In this document: in pieces, positions 35,068 through 43,858 of the stretch
Layout of the letters: every line of letters starts with the position of its first letter
How positions within the stretch are numbered: position 1 is the stretch's first letter
From: Chryseobacterium candidae
GTDB lineage: Bacteria > Bacteroidota > Bacteroidia > Flavobacteriales > Weeksellaceae
Direction of reading: 5' to 3'
Assembly (NCBI RefSeq): GCF_004916905.1
Contig: NZ_SDLV01000010.1
Coordinates: 124,001-188,000 of the forward strand
DNA: 64,000 bases
Made by a program: the position numbers and the translations under genes
The notes under the pieces: model-generated
Databases searched by the model: none
The model's input: only the letters and a program-made list of their open reading frames with translations
Told to the model about the DNA's origin: nothing

Positions 35068-35943
35068 CTATCTGTAACCGAAATTTTTAAGATCTCTGTC
35101 GTTCTTTCTCCAGTCTTTTTTCACTTTTACAAAAAGGTTTAAGTGAATTTTTTTGGTGAAAAACTTTTCAAGGTCTATTCTGGCTTCTGTTCCAACTTTT
35201 TTGATAGCTTCTCCTTTATGCCCGATAATAATTCCTTTCTGAGTATCTCTTTCTACATAAATAATAGAGTCTATAAAGATAATTCCTTCTTTCTCTTTGA
35301 ACTGTTCAGTCACTACTTCTACAGAGTATGGAATTTCTTTATCATAATTCAAGAGAATTTTCTCACGAATAGCCTCATTAACAAAAAATCTTTCAGGTTT
35401 ATCTGTATACTGATCCTTATCGTAGTAAGGAGGGTTTTCAGGAAGTAAAGATTTTATTTTAGGTAAAATAACGTCTGTATTAAAGGCATTCAATGCAGAA
35501 ATAGGTAAAATTTCAGCCTTAGGAATTCTGTTATGCCATTCTTCTACCAATTTTTCAAGGCCTGCCTGATCCGTCTGGTCTACTTTATTAAGAAGAAGAA
35601 GAACAGGTACCGGGATTTTATTCAGTTTATCTATTAAAAATTCTGATGGTTCTGCTTTATCGGTAACATCTACAATAAACAGGAAAACGTCAGCATCCTG
35701 CAAAGAGTCCTTTACAAAATCCATCATTTTTTCCTGTAGTCCGTATTTTGGATCCAATACTCCCGGAGTATCAGAAAATACGATCTGAAGATCATCTTCA
35801 TTATAAATCCCAAAAATTCTGTGACGGGTTGTCTGCGCTTTCTGCGTTACAATCGCCAGCTTCTCCCCCATTAATTGGTTAAGCAAGGTCGATTTTCCCG
35901 CATTGGGCTTTCCAACTATATTTACAAATCCAGCTTTGTGCAT
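35068..35943 (-). CDS. era: GTPase Era
   Basis: This 291-residue Era GTPase binds the 3' end of 16S rRNA in 30S assembly. The G domain has GKPNAGKSTLLN (G1), DTPGV (G3) and NKVD (G4). The C-terminal KH domain has IIGHKGEAIKKVG and the usual end RNDRDLKNFGYR. Length is normal, and the start is the only sensible ATG. A -7 element lies at 35964-35971. Confidence 0.96.
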   Translation of the reverse strand: MHKAGFVNIVGKPNAGKSTLLNQLMGEKLAIVTQKAQTTRHRIFGIYNEDDLQIVFSDTPGVLDPKYGLQEKMMDFVKDSLQDADVFLFIVDVTDKAEPSEFLIDKLNKIPVPVLLLLNKVDQTDQAGLEKLVEEWHNRIPKAEILPISALNAFNTDVILPKIKSLLPENPPYYDKDQYTDKPERFFVNEAIREKILLNYDKEIPYSVEVVTEQFKEKEGIIFIDSIIYVERDTQKGIIIGHKGEAIKKVGTEARIDLEKFFTKKIHLNLFVKVKKDWRKNDRDLKNFGYR

Positions 35944-35963
35944 AAAAATAATATTACGAACTG

Positions 35964-35971
35964 CAAAGTTA
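35964..35971 (-). promoter_or_regulatory. -7 element (TAACTTTG) for era
   Basis: A minus-strand TAACTTTG lies 20 bases before the era ATG. Confidence 0.45.
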
Positions 35972-36089
35972 GTAAAACAAAATTGGTCTTTACGGTTAAT
36001 CTTAATTTTTAAAGGAAAAAAGAGAGTTATATTTCTAAATATGGGATGAGAAAAGGAGATTTACAGAGAGTAGATTGCTGCGCAAACCA

Positions 36090-36135
36090 CCCCGTCAAAA
36101 ATTCGTTAAATTTTTGCCACCGCTCCAAATGGAGC
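36090..36135. repeat. REP-like palindromic pair upstream of a Crp/Fnr gene
   Basis: Two small palindromes adjoin: CAAAAATT/AATTTTTG at 36096-36116 and GCTCC-AAAT-GGAGC at 36122-36135. CACCCC-type lead-in text precedes them. This resembles flavobacterial dispersed intergenic repeats. Apart from this and the flanking promoters the 35944-36290 gap is empty. Confidence 0.45.
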
Positions 36136-36263
36136 AATTACTGTTCTTTCCATTGTAATTTTGACAATAAATAAGTTGAATTCGGAATAATTTTGATCAT
36201 CTTTATAATAATATTTCTTACAAAAACTATCGGATAATTTTGTATTGCATTAGTTAAAACTGA

Positions 36264-36271
36264 TATTTTTG
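36264..36271 (+). promoter_or_regulatory. -7 element (TATTTTTG) for the second Crp/Fnr gene
   Basis: TATTTTTG lies 19 bases before the ATG at 36291. Confidence 0.45.
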
Positions 36272-36290
36272 ACTATTAGAATTCACCTTT

Positions 36291-36854
36291 ATGAATATAG
36301 ACCAGATTCTTGATAAGGTTTACCTTCTTCCTGAAACCTCAAAAAACAGCTTAAAAGAGCATATTAGTGAAGTTTCCCATCCTAAAGGTTTTTGTCTTAT
36401 GGAAGCTGATAAAGTGATTCCTTATCTTTATTTTATAAGAAAAGGGATCGCACGTGCTTATTCTTCAACAGCTGACAATGATATTACTTTCTGGTTCGGA
36501 AGTGAGGGACAGTGTATTCTCTCGATGAAAAGCTATGTGGAGGACAAACCCGGCTATGAAAGCATTGAACTTCTGGAGGACTGTGATCTGTACAGAATGG
36601 AAACAGAAAACCTAAGAAAACTGTTCAATGAAGATATCCATATTGCCAACTGGGGACGAAAGCTGGCAGAAGCAGAAATGATAAAATCTGAAGAACTGAT
36701 TATTTCCAGACAGTTCAAAACTTCTCTGGAACGTTATAAAGATATTATGGCGTATCAACCTGAACTGCTAAAAAGGGTTCAGCTGGGATATATTGCGTCG
36801 TATCTTGGGATTACTCAGGTAAGTTTGAGTAGGATACGGGCCGAAATCAAGTAG
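36291..36854 (+). CDS. Crp/Fnr family transcriptional regulator
   Basis: This 187-residue protein has a cNMP-binding-type barrel (FCLMEADKVIPYLYFIRKGIA, then DNDITFWFGSEGQCI) and a short C-terminal helix-turn-helix (VQLGYIASYLGITQVSLSRIRAEI). This matches a Bacteroidota group of Crp-like regulators whose C-terminal part is compact. The effector is unknown. The downstream SMR transporter gene on the same strand may be a target, though a repeat element lies between. Confidence 0.88.
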   Translation: MNIDQILDKVYLLPETSKNSLKEHISEVSHPKGFCLMEADKVIPYLYFIRKGIARAYSSTADNDITFWFGSEGQCILSMKSYVEDKPGYESIELLEDCDLYRMETENLRKLFNEDIHIANWGRKLAEAEMIKSEELIISRQFKTSLERYKDIMAYQPELLKRVQLGYIASYLGITQVSLSRIRAEIK

Positions 36855-36907
36855 ATTAAAAATTGAAGGATTAAATGATTAAAAAATTCTGTGATCCTTA
36901 ATTTATG

Positions 36908-36968
36908 TTTGGGCTAAAGCCAACGGAATGATTCTTATATTATAAGCGGACTAAAGTCCGCCTATATT
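36908..36968. repeat. Bipartite palindromic repeat, copy 1 (GGCTAAAGCC...GCGGACTAAAGTCCGC)
   Basis: The palindrome GGCTAAAGCC at 36912-36921 is followed after 24 bases by GCGGACTAAAGTCCGC at 36946-36961. The same pair with nearly the same spacing occurs at 58801-58865. It is a dispersed intergenic element without coding capacity. Confidence 0.8.
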
Positions 36969-37107
36969 GATATTAATATTGATATTATATCTTCTGTTTT
37001 TTCTTCCAGCTTACAGCTTTCATCTTTTCCACCGTCTTCATTTTTTAACAATTGTAAAATTTTTTCTCCTGTCAAATTCTGAAATTTGCATTAGAAAAAT
37101 TTAAAAA

Positions 37108-37440
37108 ATGAATTGGTTAATATTAGTTATCGCAGGATTATTTGAAGTTGCCTTCGCATCATGTCTGGGAAAGGCAAAGGAAACCTCAGGAACTGAAATG
37201 TACCTGTGGTATGCGGGATTTTTGATCGCACTGACAATCAGTATGCTTTTGCTGATCAAAGCGACTCAAACACTACCTATTGGAACTGCTTATGCGGTAT
37301 GGACAGGAATCGGAGCAGTGGGAACTGCCTTAATGGGAATTATATTTTTTAAGGATCCTGTAAGCTTTTGGAGAGTATTTTTTATTGTAACACTTATTGG
37401 CTCTGTGGTAGGATTAAAGGCTGTATCTTCCTCACATTAA
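37108..37440 (+). CDS. Small multidrug resistance (SMR) family transporter
   Basis: This 110-residue protein has four hydrophobic helices. The N-terminal MNWLILVIAGLFEVAFASCLGKAKE has the essential membrane Glu (residue 13) and Lys of SMR proteins, and PIGTAYAVWTGIGAVGTALMG is the helix-3 signature. The SugE/Gdx branch (guanidinium export) seems likelier than EmrE, but this is inference. It works as a dual-topology dimer in the inner membrane. Confidence 0.9.
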   Translation: MNWLILVIAGLFEVAFASCLGKAKETSGTEMYLWYAGFLIALTISMLLLIKATQTLPIGTAYAVWTGIGAVGTALMGIIFFKDPVSFWRVFFIVTLIGSVVGLKAVSSSH

Positions 37441-37475
37441 AAAGCGCACAAACTTCTATCTATAACTAAAAATGG

Positions 37476-37506
37476 AAACCGTCTTCGTATTGAAGGCGGT
37501 TTTTTA
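37476..37506 (+). terminator. Terminator of the SMR gene
   Basis: The arms AAACCGTCTTC/GAAGGCGGTTT with one wobble and a GTATT loop are followed by a T run. Confidence 0.85.
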
Positions 37507-37655
37507 TTTTATATGGTTGAATATATGTTTTTCTTATTTTTAATTTTACTCTGAAGCAAAAGTATACAAAAGTTCAGAGGATTAGATAAACAAATATTCT
37601 TTTGTACAATCAACTTCCAGAAGCATTCACGCATTTACTGGTCATTCTTCATATA

Positions 37656-37686
37656 AAAACCCGTTTCAACTACTGAAATGGGTTTT
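37656..37686 (-). terminator. Terminator of the methyltransferase-map transcript
   Basis: The arms AAAACCCGTTTCA/TGAAATGGGTTTT, with one wobble or mismatch, lie directly after the methyltransferase stop on the minus strand. Confidence 0.78.
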
Positions 37687-37689
37687 GCT

Positions 37690-38457
37690 TTATTTTTTAT
37701 AAACTACAGGTAAGATTTCATTATGCCTTAACCCGAATTTTTTTATTTCTTCTTCAGAGAATTTCTGTGAATAGAAGTTCGGTTCTACCTGGAAGCCTGC
37801 CTGTCTTAAACGGTCAAAATAATCCATTCCGTACCAACGAACGTGATCGTACTGCCCGAAGTGTTTCTGACGTTCTTTTGGATCTTTAATTGTGAAATCT
37901 TCATAGGTTTTCTCCAATGAATTTTTCATCGGAACCTGAAGAATTCCCCACCCGCCGGGTTTCAATACCCTGTACAGCTCGCTCATTGCTTTTGCATCGT
38001 CTTCAATGTGTTCCAGAACATGGTTACAGAAAACAATATCAAAACTGTCATTTTCAAAAGGTAAATCCAGAATATCGGCCTTCACATCCACAATGGGAGA
38101 ATATAAGTCTGCCGAGATATAATTCAGATTGCTCATTCTCTTGAATTTCCTTAAAAATTCCTGTTCGGGAGCAATATGGAGAACTTTATAATTCTTAATG
38201 AAAAAATCAGTTTCGTTCTGAAGATACAGCCACATCTGGCGGTGTCTTTCCAAACTTAACGTTCCCGGAGAAAGAGCATTTTCTCTTTGTTTTCCATATC
38301 CGTAAGGAAGAAATTTTCTGTAAGATCTTCCATCAATAGGATCAAAGAACTGATCTCCTTTGAAAAACTGATAAATAAGCGGTCTTGCCCAGATACTCAT
38401 TTTAATAAGCATAGGGCGAGGAATTTTATTCAGTAAAAGCTTCGTTACCTTTTTCAT
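37690..38457 (-). CDS. Class I SAM-dependent methyltransferase
   Basis: This 255-residue protein has a Methyltransf_11-type core: VLHIAPEQEFLRKF (motif I variant), YISADLYSPIVDVKADI, FDIVFCNHVLEHIEDD and LKPGGWGILQVPM. The basic N-terminal extension (MKKVTKLLLNKIPRPMLIKM) may touch the membrane. Its substrate is unknown. Its start overlaps the map stop in TAATG, so translation is coupled to methionine aminopeptidase. Confidence 0.88.
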   Translation of the reverse strand: MKKVTKLLLNKIPRPMLIKMSIWARPLIYQFFKGDQFFDPIDGRSYRKFLPYGYGKQRENALSPGTLSLERHRQMWLYLQNETDFFIKNYKVLHIAPEQEFLRKFKRMSNLNYISADLYSPIVDVKADILDLPFENDSFDIVFCNHVLEHIEDDAKAMSELYRVLKPGGWGILQVPMKNSLEKTYEDFTIKDPKERQKHFGQYDHVRWYGMDYFDRLRQAGFQVEPNFYSQKFSEEEIKKFGLRHNEILPVVYKK

Positions 38458-39266
38458 TAAAAATCCAGTTGGAACTGCTTTTCTTCATCACTTACAATCC
38501 CTAAAGCTTCGTATACATAATCAAATGTAGAAAGCAATACCGGCTTACCATTGATGACTGCCACATCATGCTCGAAGTGAGCAGATGGCATGTTATCTAA
38601 GGTAGTTACTGTCCATCCGTCATTATGGAACTTCACTTTTTCAGTTCCCATGTTAACCATTGGTTCGATTGCAATTGCTAAACCGTCTTTAATCACTTTT
38701 CCGCTTCCCTGTCTTCCGTAGTTAGGAACCTGTGGATCCTCGTGCATTTTTCTTCCCAATCCGTGTCCTACAAGCTCTCTTACCACTCCATATCCTTCTT
38801 TTTCACAATGTGCCTGAATCGCATGGGAGATATCTCCGATCCTCTTTCCTCTGACACACTGCTCAATCCCTTTGTATAGAGATTCTTTGGTAACCTGCAG
38901 TAATTTTTTAATTTCAGGCTTTACTTCCCCAATTTCAAAAGTATAGGCATGATCTCCTACGAAACCGTTCAGAATAACTCCACAGTCTACAGAAAGAACA
39001 TCTCCTTCTTTTACTATGTCATTGTTAGGAAAACCATGAACTACCTGCTCATTGGGAGATATACAAAGAGAGTTTGGAAACCCTCCGTATCCTAAGAATG
39101 CAGGTTCAGCGCCATGATCTTTAATAAAATCATGAGCCAGTTTATCTAAATATAAAGTAGTAATCCCCGGTTTAATTTCTTTTGCCAACATTCCCAGTGT
39201 TTTCGAAACCAGATGGGCACTCTCCTTCATCAGACGTAATTCGTCTATCGTTTTTAATTGAATCAT
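38457..39266 (-). CDS. map: Type I methionine aminopeptidase
   Basis: This 269-residue enzyme removes the initiator methionine. The metal ligands are visible: two Asp in SVDCGVILNGFVGDHAYTF, His in VGHGLGRKMHEDPQVPNYG, Glu in IEPMVNMG and Glu in the C-terminal EHDVAVING. Length is normal and there is no N-terminal zinc-finger extension. It is transcribed with the downstream methyltransferase. Confidence 0.96.
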   Translation of the reverse strand: MIQLKTIDELRLMKESAHLVSKTLGMLAKEIKPGITTLYLDKLAHDFIKDHGAEPAFLGYGGFPNSLCISPNEQVVHGFPNNDIVKEGDVLSVDCGVILNGFVGDHAYTFEIGEVKPEIKKLLQVTKESLYKGIEQCVRGKRIGDISHAIQAHCEKEGYGVVRELVGHGLGRKMHEDPQVPNYGRQGSGKVIKDGLAIAIEPMVNMGTEKVKFHNDGWTVTTLDNMPSAHFEHDVAVINGKPVLLSTFDYVYEALGIVSDEEKQFQLDF

Positions 39267-39272
39267 TGTATT

Positions 39273-39335
39273 AATTTACCAATGTATTAATGTATCAGTG
39301 TAACAATCTTAATTGATAAATTGGTACACTGCTAA
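39273..39335. repeat. AT-rich tandem/inverted repeat upstream of map
   Basis: The words AATGTATTA, AATGTATCAGTGTAACAAT, AATTGATAAATTGG and ACACTGCTAAATTG form overlapping direct and inverted repeats (for example ACCAAT...ATTGGT). This is typical of decayed flavobacterial intergenic repeats. Confidence 0.4.
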
Positions 39336-39346
39336 ATTGTTTTATT

Positions 39347-39778
39347 CTACCAGAAAAGTCCTTTTTTCTTTTCTTTTTTAAGTTTTGAATAGGCAAGAAC
39401 TTCTTTTCCTTCCACACGGAATTCTATTCTTTCCTGAATGATATTGTAAATCTCGCCCCAACCCGGAAATCCTCCTAAATTTCTGTCATCGATAAACCAG
39501 TCTGCATCCAATTTTCTGGACTGATTTTCAGGATCAAAAACTTCTCCTTCAAAGCTTGAGTTTACAGCATAAAATTCTATTCCGTTTTTTTTACAGAATT
39601 CTACCGCTTCATCTAATGTTTTTCCGTGTCTGTATGTCCAAAGTATCAATCTGAATCCTTCAGACTGAAGTCTTTTTAAAGTTTCGAATGCAAAAGTTTT
39701 CGGTTTTCCAATGGCCGGGTAAGCATCATCAACAATAGTCCCGTCAAAGTCAACAGCAATCTTTTTATTATTTAACAT
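39347..39778 (-). CDS. HAD-like hydrolase of the BT0820 type
   Basis: This 143-residue minimal HAD-fold protein has AVDFDGTIVDDAYPAIG (motif I), LILWTYRHG (motif II) and ADWFIDDRNLGGFPGW (motif IV). Size and text match a small Bacteroidota group of presumed phosphatases related to the phosphatase domain of polynucleotide kinase. The biological substrate is unknown. It has its own promoter and follows the desaturase terminator. Confidence 0.85.
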   Translation of the reverse strand: MLNNKKIAVDFDGTIVDDAYPAIGKPKTFAFETLKRLQSEGFRLILWTYRHGKTLDEAVEFCKKNGIEFYAVNSSFEGEVFDPENQSRKLDADWFIDDRNLGGFPGWGEIYNIIQERIEFRVEGKEVLAYSKLKKEKKKGLFW

Positions 39779-39799
39779 TTTGTTCTTTTTTTAGCTTTG

Positions 39800-39807
39800 C
39801 AAAGATA
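39800..39807 (-). promoter_or_regulatory. -7 element (TATCTTTG) for the BT0820-like gene
   Basis: A minus-strand TATCTTTG lies 21 bases before the ATG at 39778. A TTG lies 17 bases further upstream. Confidence 0.5.
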
Positions 39808-39813
39808 AGAAAT

Positions 39814-39841
39814 AAAAAGAGTGCCAAAAAGAAAGGCACTC
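39814..39841 (-). terminator. Terminator of the acyl-ACP desaturase gene
   Basis: The stem GAGTGCC/GGCACTC with a nine-base loop is followed on the minus strand by TTTTTATT. Confidence 0.85.
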
Positions 39842-39877
39842 AATACTTTTATATTTTAAATAATAATACAGATCTTA

Positions 39878-40855
39878 TTAGCTTTTTACCCAGCTAAACT
39901 GGAACTGAAGATCCGGAGTGGAAACTCTGTCTGTGATCTTCTGTAGCCTAGCAGGAAGCTTCATCAGGTATTCCTGAGCTTTTTCTGCTTTTTCTGTAAG
40001 TCCTTTTACGTGCTCAATTTTCCATTCATCTAGAAGGTCTTTCATAATATTGATATAATCCTGACCTGTGTAGACCATACATCTTTGTGCAGCATCTGAG
40101 AAATGTCCCCAAAGTTCACCAGCTTTTTGTCCGGACTGTCTCATTAAGTGAGCAGGCATTACAATTTTCTTACGCATCATATCTTCAAATGCAAGTATCA
40201 TTTCTGAGGGGTCTACTTCCAAAATTTTTGCTACGAAATGTTTGTATGCTTTAGCGTGTCTTGCCTCGTCTGCAGCAATAACACCACACATTTTTGCTAA
40301 TTTCCCGTTTCCGGATTGTTTTGCCAATGTTCCTACTCTTCTGTGAGAGATATTGGTAGCTGTTTCCTGAAAGCTTGTGTAAATGAAATTTCTGTAGGGG
40401 TCCATACTTGTTCCCAAATCGAATCCGTCATTGATAAGATATTGAGTTGTGATTTCCACTTCTCTCATGTTTACTCTTCCGCACAGATAAAGATATTTGT
40501 TTAATAAATCTCCGTGTCTGTTTTCCTCTGCTGTCCATGCTCTTACCCAGTTCGCCCAGCCTAATTTTTCTTCCTGATTGATTCCGTCAACACCCATCAA
40601 CCAAGACTCATAAGAAGGAAGAGCTTCTTCTGTGATACAGTCACCAATCAATGTTACAAAAAGATCGTAGGGCATTTCGCGGGCAAAAGTCTGAATTTCT
40701 TCTAAGTCATGTTTAAATTCTTCACTTGAAGGATCTGGTAAATAATCGGAAGGCTGCCAGATTTTTTCAATTGGCGTTAAAAATTTATCAAGAAAAGAAC
40801 CTACTTCCTTTTCCAATAATCCCATTACTTCTTTCCTAACAAGCTTTTGATACAT
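39878..40855 (-). CDS. Acyl-ACP desaturase (stearoyl-ACP desaturase type)
   Basis: This 325-residue soluble di-iron enzyme has the ligand motifs EENRH at 110-114 and DEARH at 196-200, spaced as in plant stearoyl-ACP desaturase. It introduces a cis double bond into acyl-ACP, using O2 and ferredoxin-type electrons, to make unsaturated membrane lipids. The W/Y-rich core (YRNFIYTSFQETATNISHRR) is typical. It is a single gene with its own promoter and terminator. Confidence 0.93.
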   Translation of the reverse strand: MYQKLVRKEVMGLLEKEVGSFLDKFLTPIEKIWQPSDYLPDPSSEEFKHDLEEIQTFAREMPYDLFVTLIGDCITEEALPSYESWLMGVDGINQEEKLGWANWVRAWTAEENRHGDLLNKYLYLCGRVNMREVEITTQYLINDGFDLGTSMDPYRNFIYTSFQETATNISHRRVGTLAKQSGNGKLAKMCGVIAADEARHAKAYKHFVAKILEVDPSEMILAFEDMMRKKIVMPAHLMRQSGQKAGELWGHFSDAAQRCMVYTGQDYINIMKDLLDEWKIEHVKGLTEKAEKAQEYLMKLPARLQKITDRVSTPDLQFQFSWVKS

Positions 40856-40877
40856 TTTACTATTCAGTTTTAATTAA

Positions 40878-40885
40878 CAAAGATA
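40878..40885 (-). promoter_or_regulatory. -7 element (TATCTTTG) for the desaturase gene
   Basis: A minus-strand TATCTTTG lies 22 bases before the ATG at 40855. It is the same octamer as before the BT0820-like gene. Confidence 0.45.
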
Positions 40886-40950
40886 TGATTTATTTATTAT
40901 TTAACGCATAATAAATTATGCAAGTCATACATTTTCTGACATAAATCATA

Positions 40951-40987
40951 AAAAAATGCCGTTACTAAAGCATAACGGCATTTTTTT
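40951..40987 (-). terminator. Terminator of gpmI
   Basis: A 14-base perfect stem AAAAAATGCCGTTA/TAACGGCATTTTTT with an eight-base loop lies 18 bases after the gpmI stop. Confidence 0.9.
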
Positions 40988-41004
40988 AATAATATTATTG
41001 AATT

Positions 41005-42546
41005 TTAATTAACCAAAACTTCTCCTGTCATTGCATCTGGTATTTCAACACCCATTACTTTAAGAATTGTAGGCGCTACATCGCCAAGTTTTCCCGGCTT
41101 GAGATTCCATGTATGCTCTTTATCCATCACGATAAAAGGAACCAGGTTTGTGGAGTGCTGGGTATTAGGAGTTCCGTCTGCGTTGATCATAACATCAGAA
41201 TTTCCGTGGTCGGCAAGAATGAAAACAGCGTAGCCATTTTCATAGGCAGCTGCAGCCACTTTTTCAATACACTGATCCACAACCTCGGCCGCTTTTACAG
41301 CAGCTTCAAAAACGCCTGTGTGCCCTACCATGTCTGTATTGGCGAAATTTAAACAAACAAAATCAGCGGTTCCCTGCTCCAGTTCAGGTACGATAGCATT
41401 GGTAATGTCATATGCTGACATTTCCGGTTTCAGGTCGTAAGTGGGAACATCTTTCGGGCTTGGACAAAGAAGTCTTTTTTCTCCTTCAAACTCCTGTTCT
41501 CTTCCTCCTGAGAAGAAGAAAGTAACATGTGGATATTTCTCTGTTTCTGCGATTCTGATCTGGGTTTTTCCATTTTTTTCAAGAATTTCGCCCATGGTTT
41601 CCGTCAGTACATTTTCATCAAAAACTACCTGTACATTCTGGAATGTTTTATCATAATTCGTTAATGTGATATAATAAAGATTCAGCTTTTTCATATCATA
41701 TTCCGGGAAATCTTTCTGAGAAAGAACTTCTGTAATCTCTCTACCTCTGTCTGTACGGAAGTTAAAGCAGATCACTACGTCATTATCAATGATTTTTGCC
41801 ACTGGCACTACATTTCCTGTAGCCTCAGTATTCATTAAAATGATGGGTTTCAGGAATTCATCGGTAACGTTGTTATCATAAGAAGTTTTAATAGAAGCCA
41901 ACGCATCTGTTGACGACTCGCCTACTCCTTCTACAAGGGCATCATAAGCCAGTTTTACACGTTCCCATCTCTTATCTCTATCCATGGCATAGTATCTCCC
42001 AACCACTGTTGCCAGTTTTCCTGTAGTAGCTTCCATGTGCTTCTGAAGCTCATCGATAAACCCTAGTCCAGAGTGCGGATCACAGTCTCTGCCATCGGTA
42101 AATGCATGAACAAAAACATTTTCATTTAGTCCGAACTCTTTTGCAGCGGTCAGTAATCCTTTTAAGTGATTGATATGTGAATGTACTCCTCCATTGGAAA
42201 CCAACCCGATAAAGTGTACTTTTTTATTTTCCCTTTTAGCATATTCAAAAGCATCCTGGATCACTTTTTCCTGCCCCAGTGTTCCATTTTCAACGGCCAT
42301 ATTCAGCTTTACCAGATTTTGGTATACTACTCTTCCGGCTCCCAGGTTCATGTGTCCTACTTCGGAATTTCCCATTTGCCCTGCAGGCAGCCCAACAGCC
42401 AATCCACTTGCTTCAAGCGTAGTGTGTGGAAATTTTTGGTAACAGCTGTCTATGAATGGTGTGTTTGCTTTATCTATTGCAGAAACGTTAGGGTTTGTTC
42501 CCAATCCCCATCCGTCAAGAATGGCAAGTATTGCTTTTTTCGACAT
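41005..42546 (-). CDS. gpmI: 2,3-bisphosphoglycerate-independent phosphoglycerate mutase
   Basis: This 513-residue enzyme interconverts 3- and 2-phosphoglycerate in glycolysis. It is an alkaline-phosphatase-fold enzyme with ILDGWG at 9-14 and the phosphorylated Ser61 in QMGNSEVGHMN. HAFTDGRDCDP, FNFRTDRGRE, FVCLNFANTDMVGHTG and ILADHGNSD hold the Mn ligands. Length is normal. A -7 element lies at 42567-42574. Confidence 0.96.
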   Translation of the reverse strand: MSKKAILAILDGWGLGTNPNVSAIDKANTPFIDSCYQKFPHTTLEASGLAVGLPAGQMGNSEVGHMNLGAGRVVYQNLVKLNMAVENGTLGQEKVIQDAFEYAKRENKKVHFIGLVSNGGVHSHINHLKGLLTAAKEFGLNENVFVHAFTDGRDCDPHSGLGFIDELQKHMEATTGKLATVVGRYYAMDRDKRWERVKLAYDALVEGVGESSTDALASIKTSYDNNVTDEFLKPIILMNTEATGNVVPVAKIIDNDVVICFNFRTDRGREITEVLSQKDFPEYDMKKLNLYYITLTNYDKTFQNVQVVFDENVLTETMGEILEKNGKTQIRIAETEKYPHVTFFFSGGREQEFEGEKRLLCPSPKDVPTYDLKPEMSAYDITNAIVPELEQGTADFVCLNFANTDMVGHTGVFEAAVKAAEVVDQCIEKVAAAAYENGYAVFILADHGNSDVMINADGTPNTQHSTNLVPFIVMDKEHTWNLKPGKLGDVAPTILKVMGVEIPDAMTGEVLVN

Positions 42547-42566
42547 TTTGTAAAACTTTTGTTAGA

Positions 42567-42574
42567 CAAATTTA
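42567..42574 (-). promoter_or_regulatory. -7 element (TAAATTTG) for gpmI
   Basis: A minus-strand TAAATTTG lies 20 bases before the gpmI ATG. Confidence 0.45.
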
Positions 42575-42651
42575 CCTAATTTCCTATGAATAGAAGAATT
42601 TGGACTCCTGAATTTTATTTGCCCCCGGTTTCTTTATGAAAAGGCATAAAA

Positions 42652-42724
42652 AATCTGCGTCTTCAAGAGGATCTACAAGCTCTATTTTTTTTTCTATTAG
42701 CAGATTTTAATGATGACGCAGATT
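42652..42724. repeat. Inverted repeat AATCTGCGTC...GACGCAGATT
   Basis: Perfect ten-base arms at 42652-42661 and 42715-42724 flank about 53 AT-rich bases, between the DUF2268-like gene and gpmI. The words are shared with other degenerate CGCAGATT repeats in the window. Confidence 0.55.
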
Positions 42725-42744
42725 GGAATTTTATCTTCTATTGG

Positions 42745-43674
42745 TTATTCTTTAAAAAAGTCATCGAATTTCATATTGTTTTTCTTTGTATATTCTTTTA
42801 TATAGCTATCCAGAAAGCCGCTTTCTTTCAGAAACAGCAATGGATTTTTAATATTCAGGATATCATGAATTGCCTTATGCTTGTCTGCCCGTTTATTGAA
42901 ATAAGATTCGGTTATTCTGTAACCTATCCAGTATCCCAGGTCATTGGGGCGATCATCTTTTTTGCTCACTCCGTACAACCAGTCTTTCTGCTCTTCCTGT
43001 TTCAGAATGGATACAAATTCTTTAAACAACTGATCAGAATGCGTTTCCCCGTATTGGAACGGTACGGGATTGATATGTTCTCCGGAGATAAACTCCCCTA
43101 TAAAATCTGCTCCGCCTTCTACCAAACATTGCTTCAGTAAGGTATTCTTTCCTTCTGCGTTCTGTTCGAAATGAATCAGCTCATGGGCAATAAGTCCGGT
43201 AACGCCGTCAAGATTTTTGAGCATTTCAGTTCCGATGATAATTCCATCGTCAGAGGTTGTTCCGCCTGAATTGAATCTTCCGTAAACAAAATATATCGGT
43301 GGGAATTTTGCCTCCGGATACCAGTATTTCAGGGCACTGTAGATCGCTCTTATCTTTTTTTCCTTTTGCTTTATCCCAGCCAGCACATTGCGGCTTTTCA
43401 AATAGTCTTCCCTTCTCTTTTTTACTTTTGAATATAACGAATCGGCATTGATGATTCTGAATTTCGTAAATCCTTTTACTCCCTGGGATCCGTTTTTGAC
43501 ATAATCTGCAAACGGGTTTTCTTTAGAGGTTTCCATCTTGTCAAATGCTTTCCAGAAGCAGTCGGTATCTCTTGTTTCAAATACGGCATTCAATGGATCG
43601 GTAGAAAATCCTGTCTGGGCTTTGGCAATTCCAAAAGTTAAAGGAAGAAATGCAAAAATGTATCTGGCTTTCAT
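42745..43674 (-). CDS. Secreted putative zinc metalloprotease (HExxH, DUF2268-like)
   Basis: This 309-residue protein has a signal peptide (MKARYIFAFLPLTFGIAKAQ). The zinc motif HELIHFEQN (HExxH) lies around 167-175, with a downstream EGGADFIGE that could give the third ligand, the layout of gluzincin-like proteins such as DUF2268 and GldB-related proteins. The substrate is unknown. The enzyme would act in the periplasm or outside. No linked operon genes. Confidence 0.72.
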   Translation of the reverse strand: MKARYIFAFLPLTFGIAKAQTGFSTDPLNAVFETRDTDCFWKAFDKMETSKENPFADYVKNGSQGVKGFTKFRIINADSLYSKVKKRREDYLKSRNVLAGIKQKEKKIRAIYSALKYWYPEAKFPPIYFVYGRFNSGGTTSDDGIIIGTEMLKNLDGVTGLIAHELIHFEQNAEGKNTLLKQCLVEGGADFIGEFISGEHINPVPFQYGETHSDQLFKEFVSILKQEEQKDWLYGVSKKDDRPNDLGYWIGYRITESYFNKRADKHKAIHDILNIKNPLLFLKESGFLDSYIKEYTKKNNMKFDDFFKE

Positions 43675-43705
43675 ACTAGTTTTTAAATATATTGTATCTA
43701 ACGAT

Positions 43706-43713
43706 CAAAAATA
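43706..43713 (-). promoter_or_regulatory. -7 element (TATTTTTG) for the DUF2268-like gene
   Basis: A minus-strand TATTTTTG lies 31 bases before the ATG at 43674. Confidence 0.4.
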
Positions 43714-43846
43714 TAAAAACTTATGTCTGATTTTTAATTGATTTGTTGTTTCCATACAATTAGCTCTCTCAAGGTTTAAAATCTTAACAGTATTGAAAAA
43801 CTGAAATTTCGTTACTCATTTCAGTCTATTAATCAGTAAATCTTTT

Positions 43847-43854
43847 TAATTTTG
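43847..43854 (+). promoter_or_regulatory. -7 element (TAATTTTG) directly before the SUI1 gene
   Basis: TAATTTTG is followed by CTTT and the ATG at 43859. A nearly leaderless mRNA is expected. Confidence 0.5.
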
Positions 43855-43858
43855 CTTT

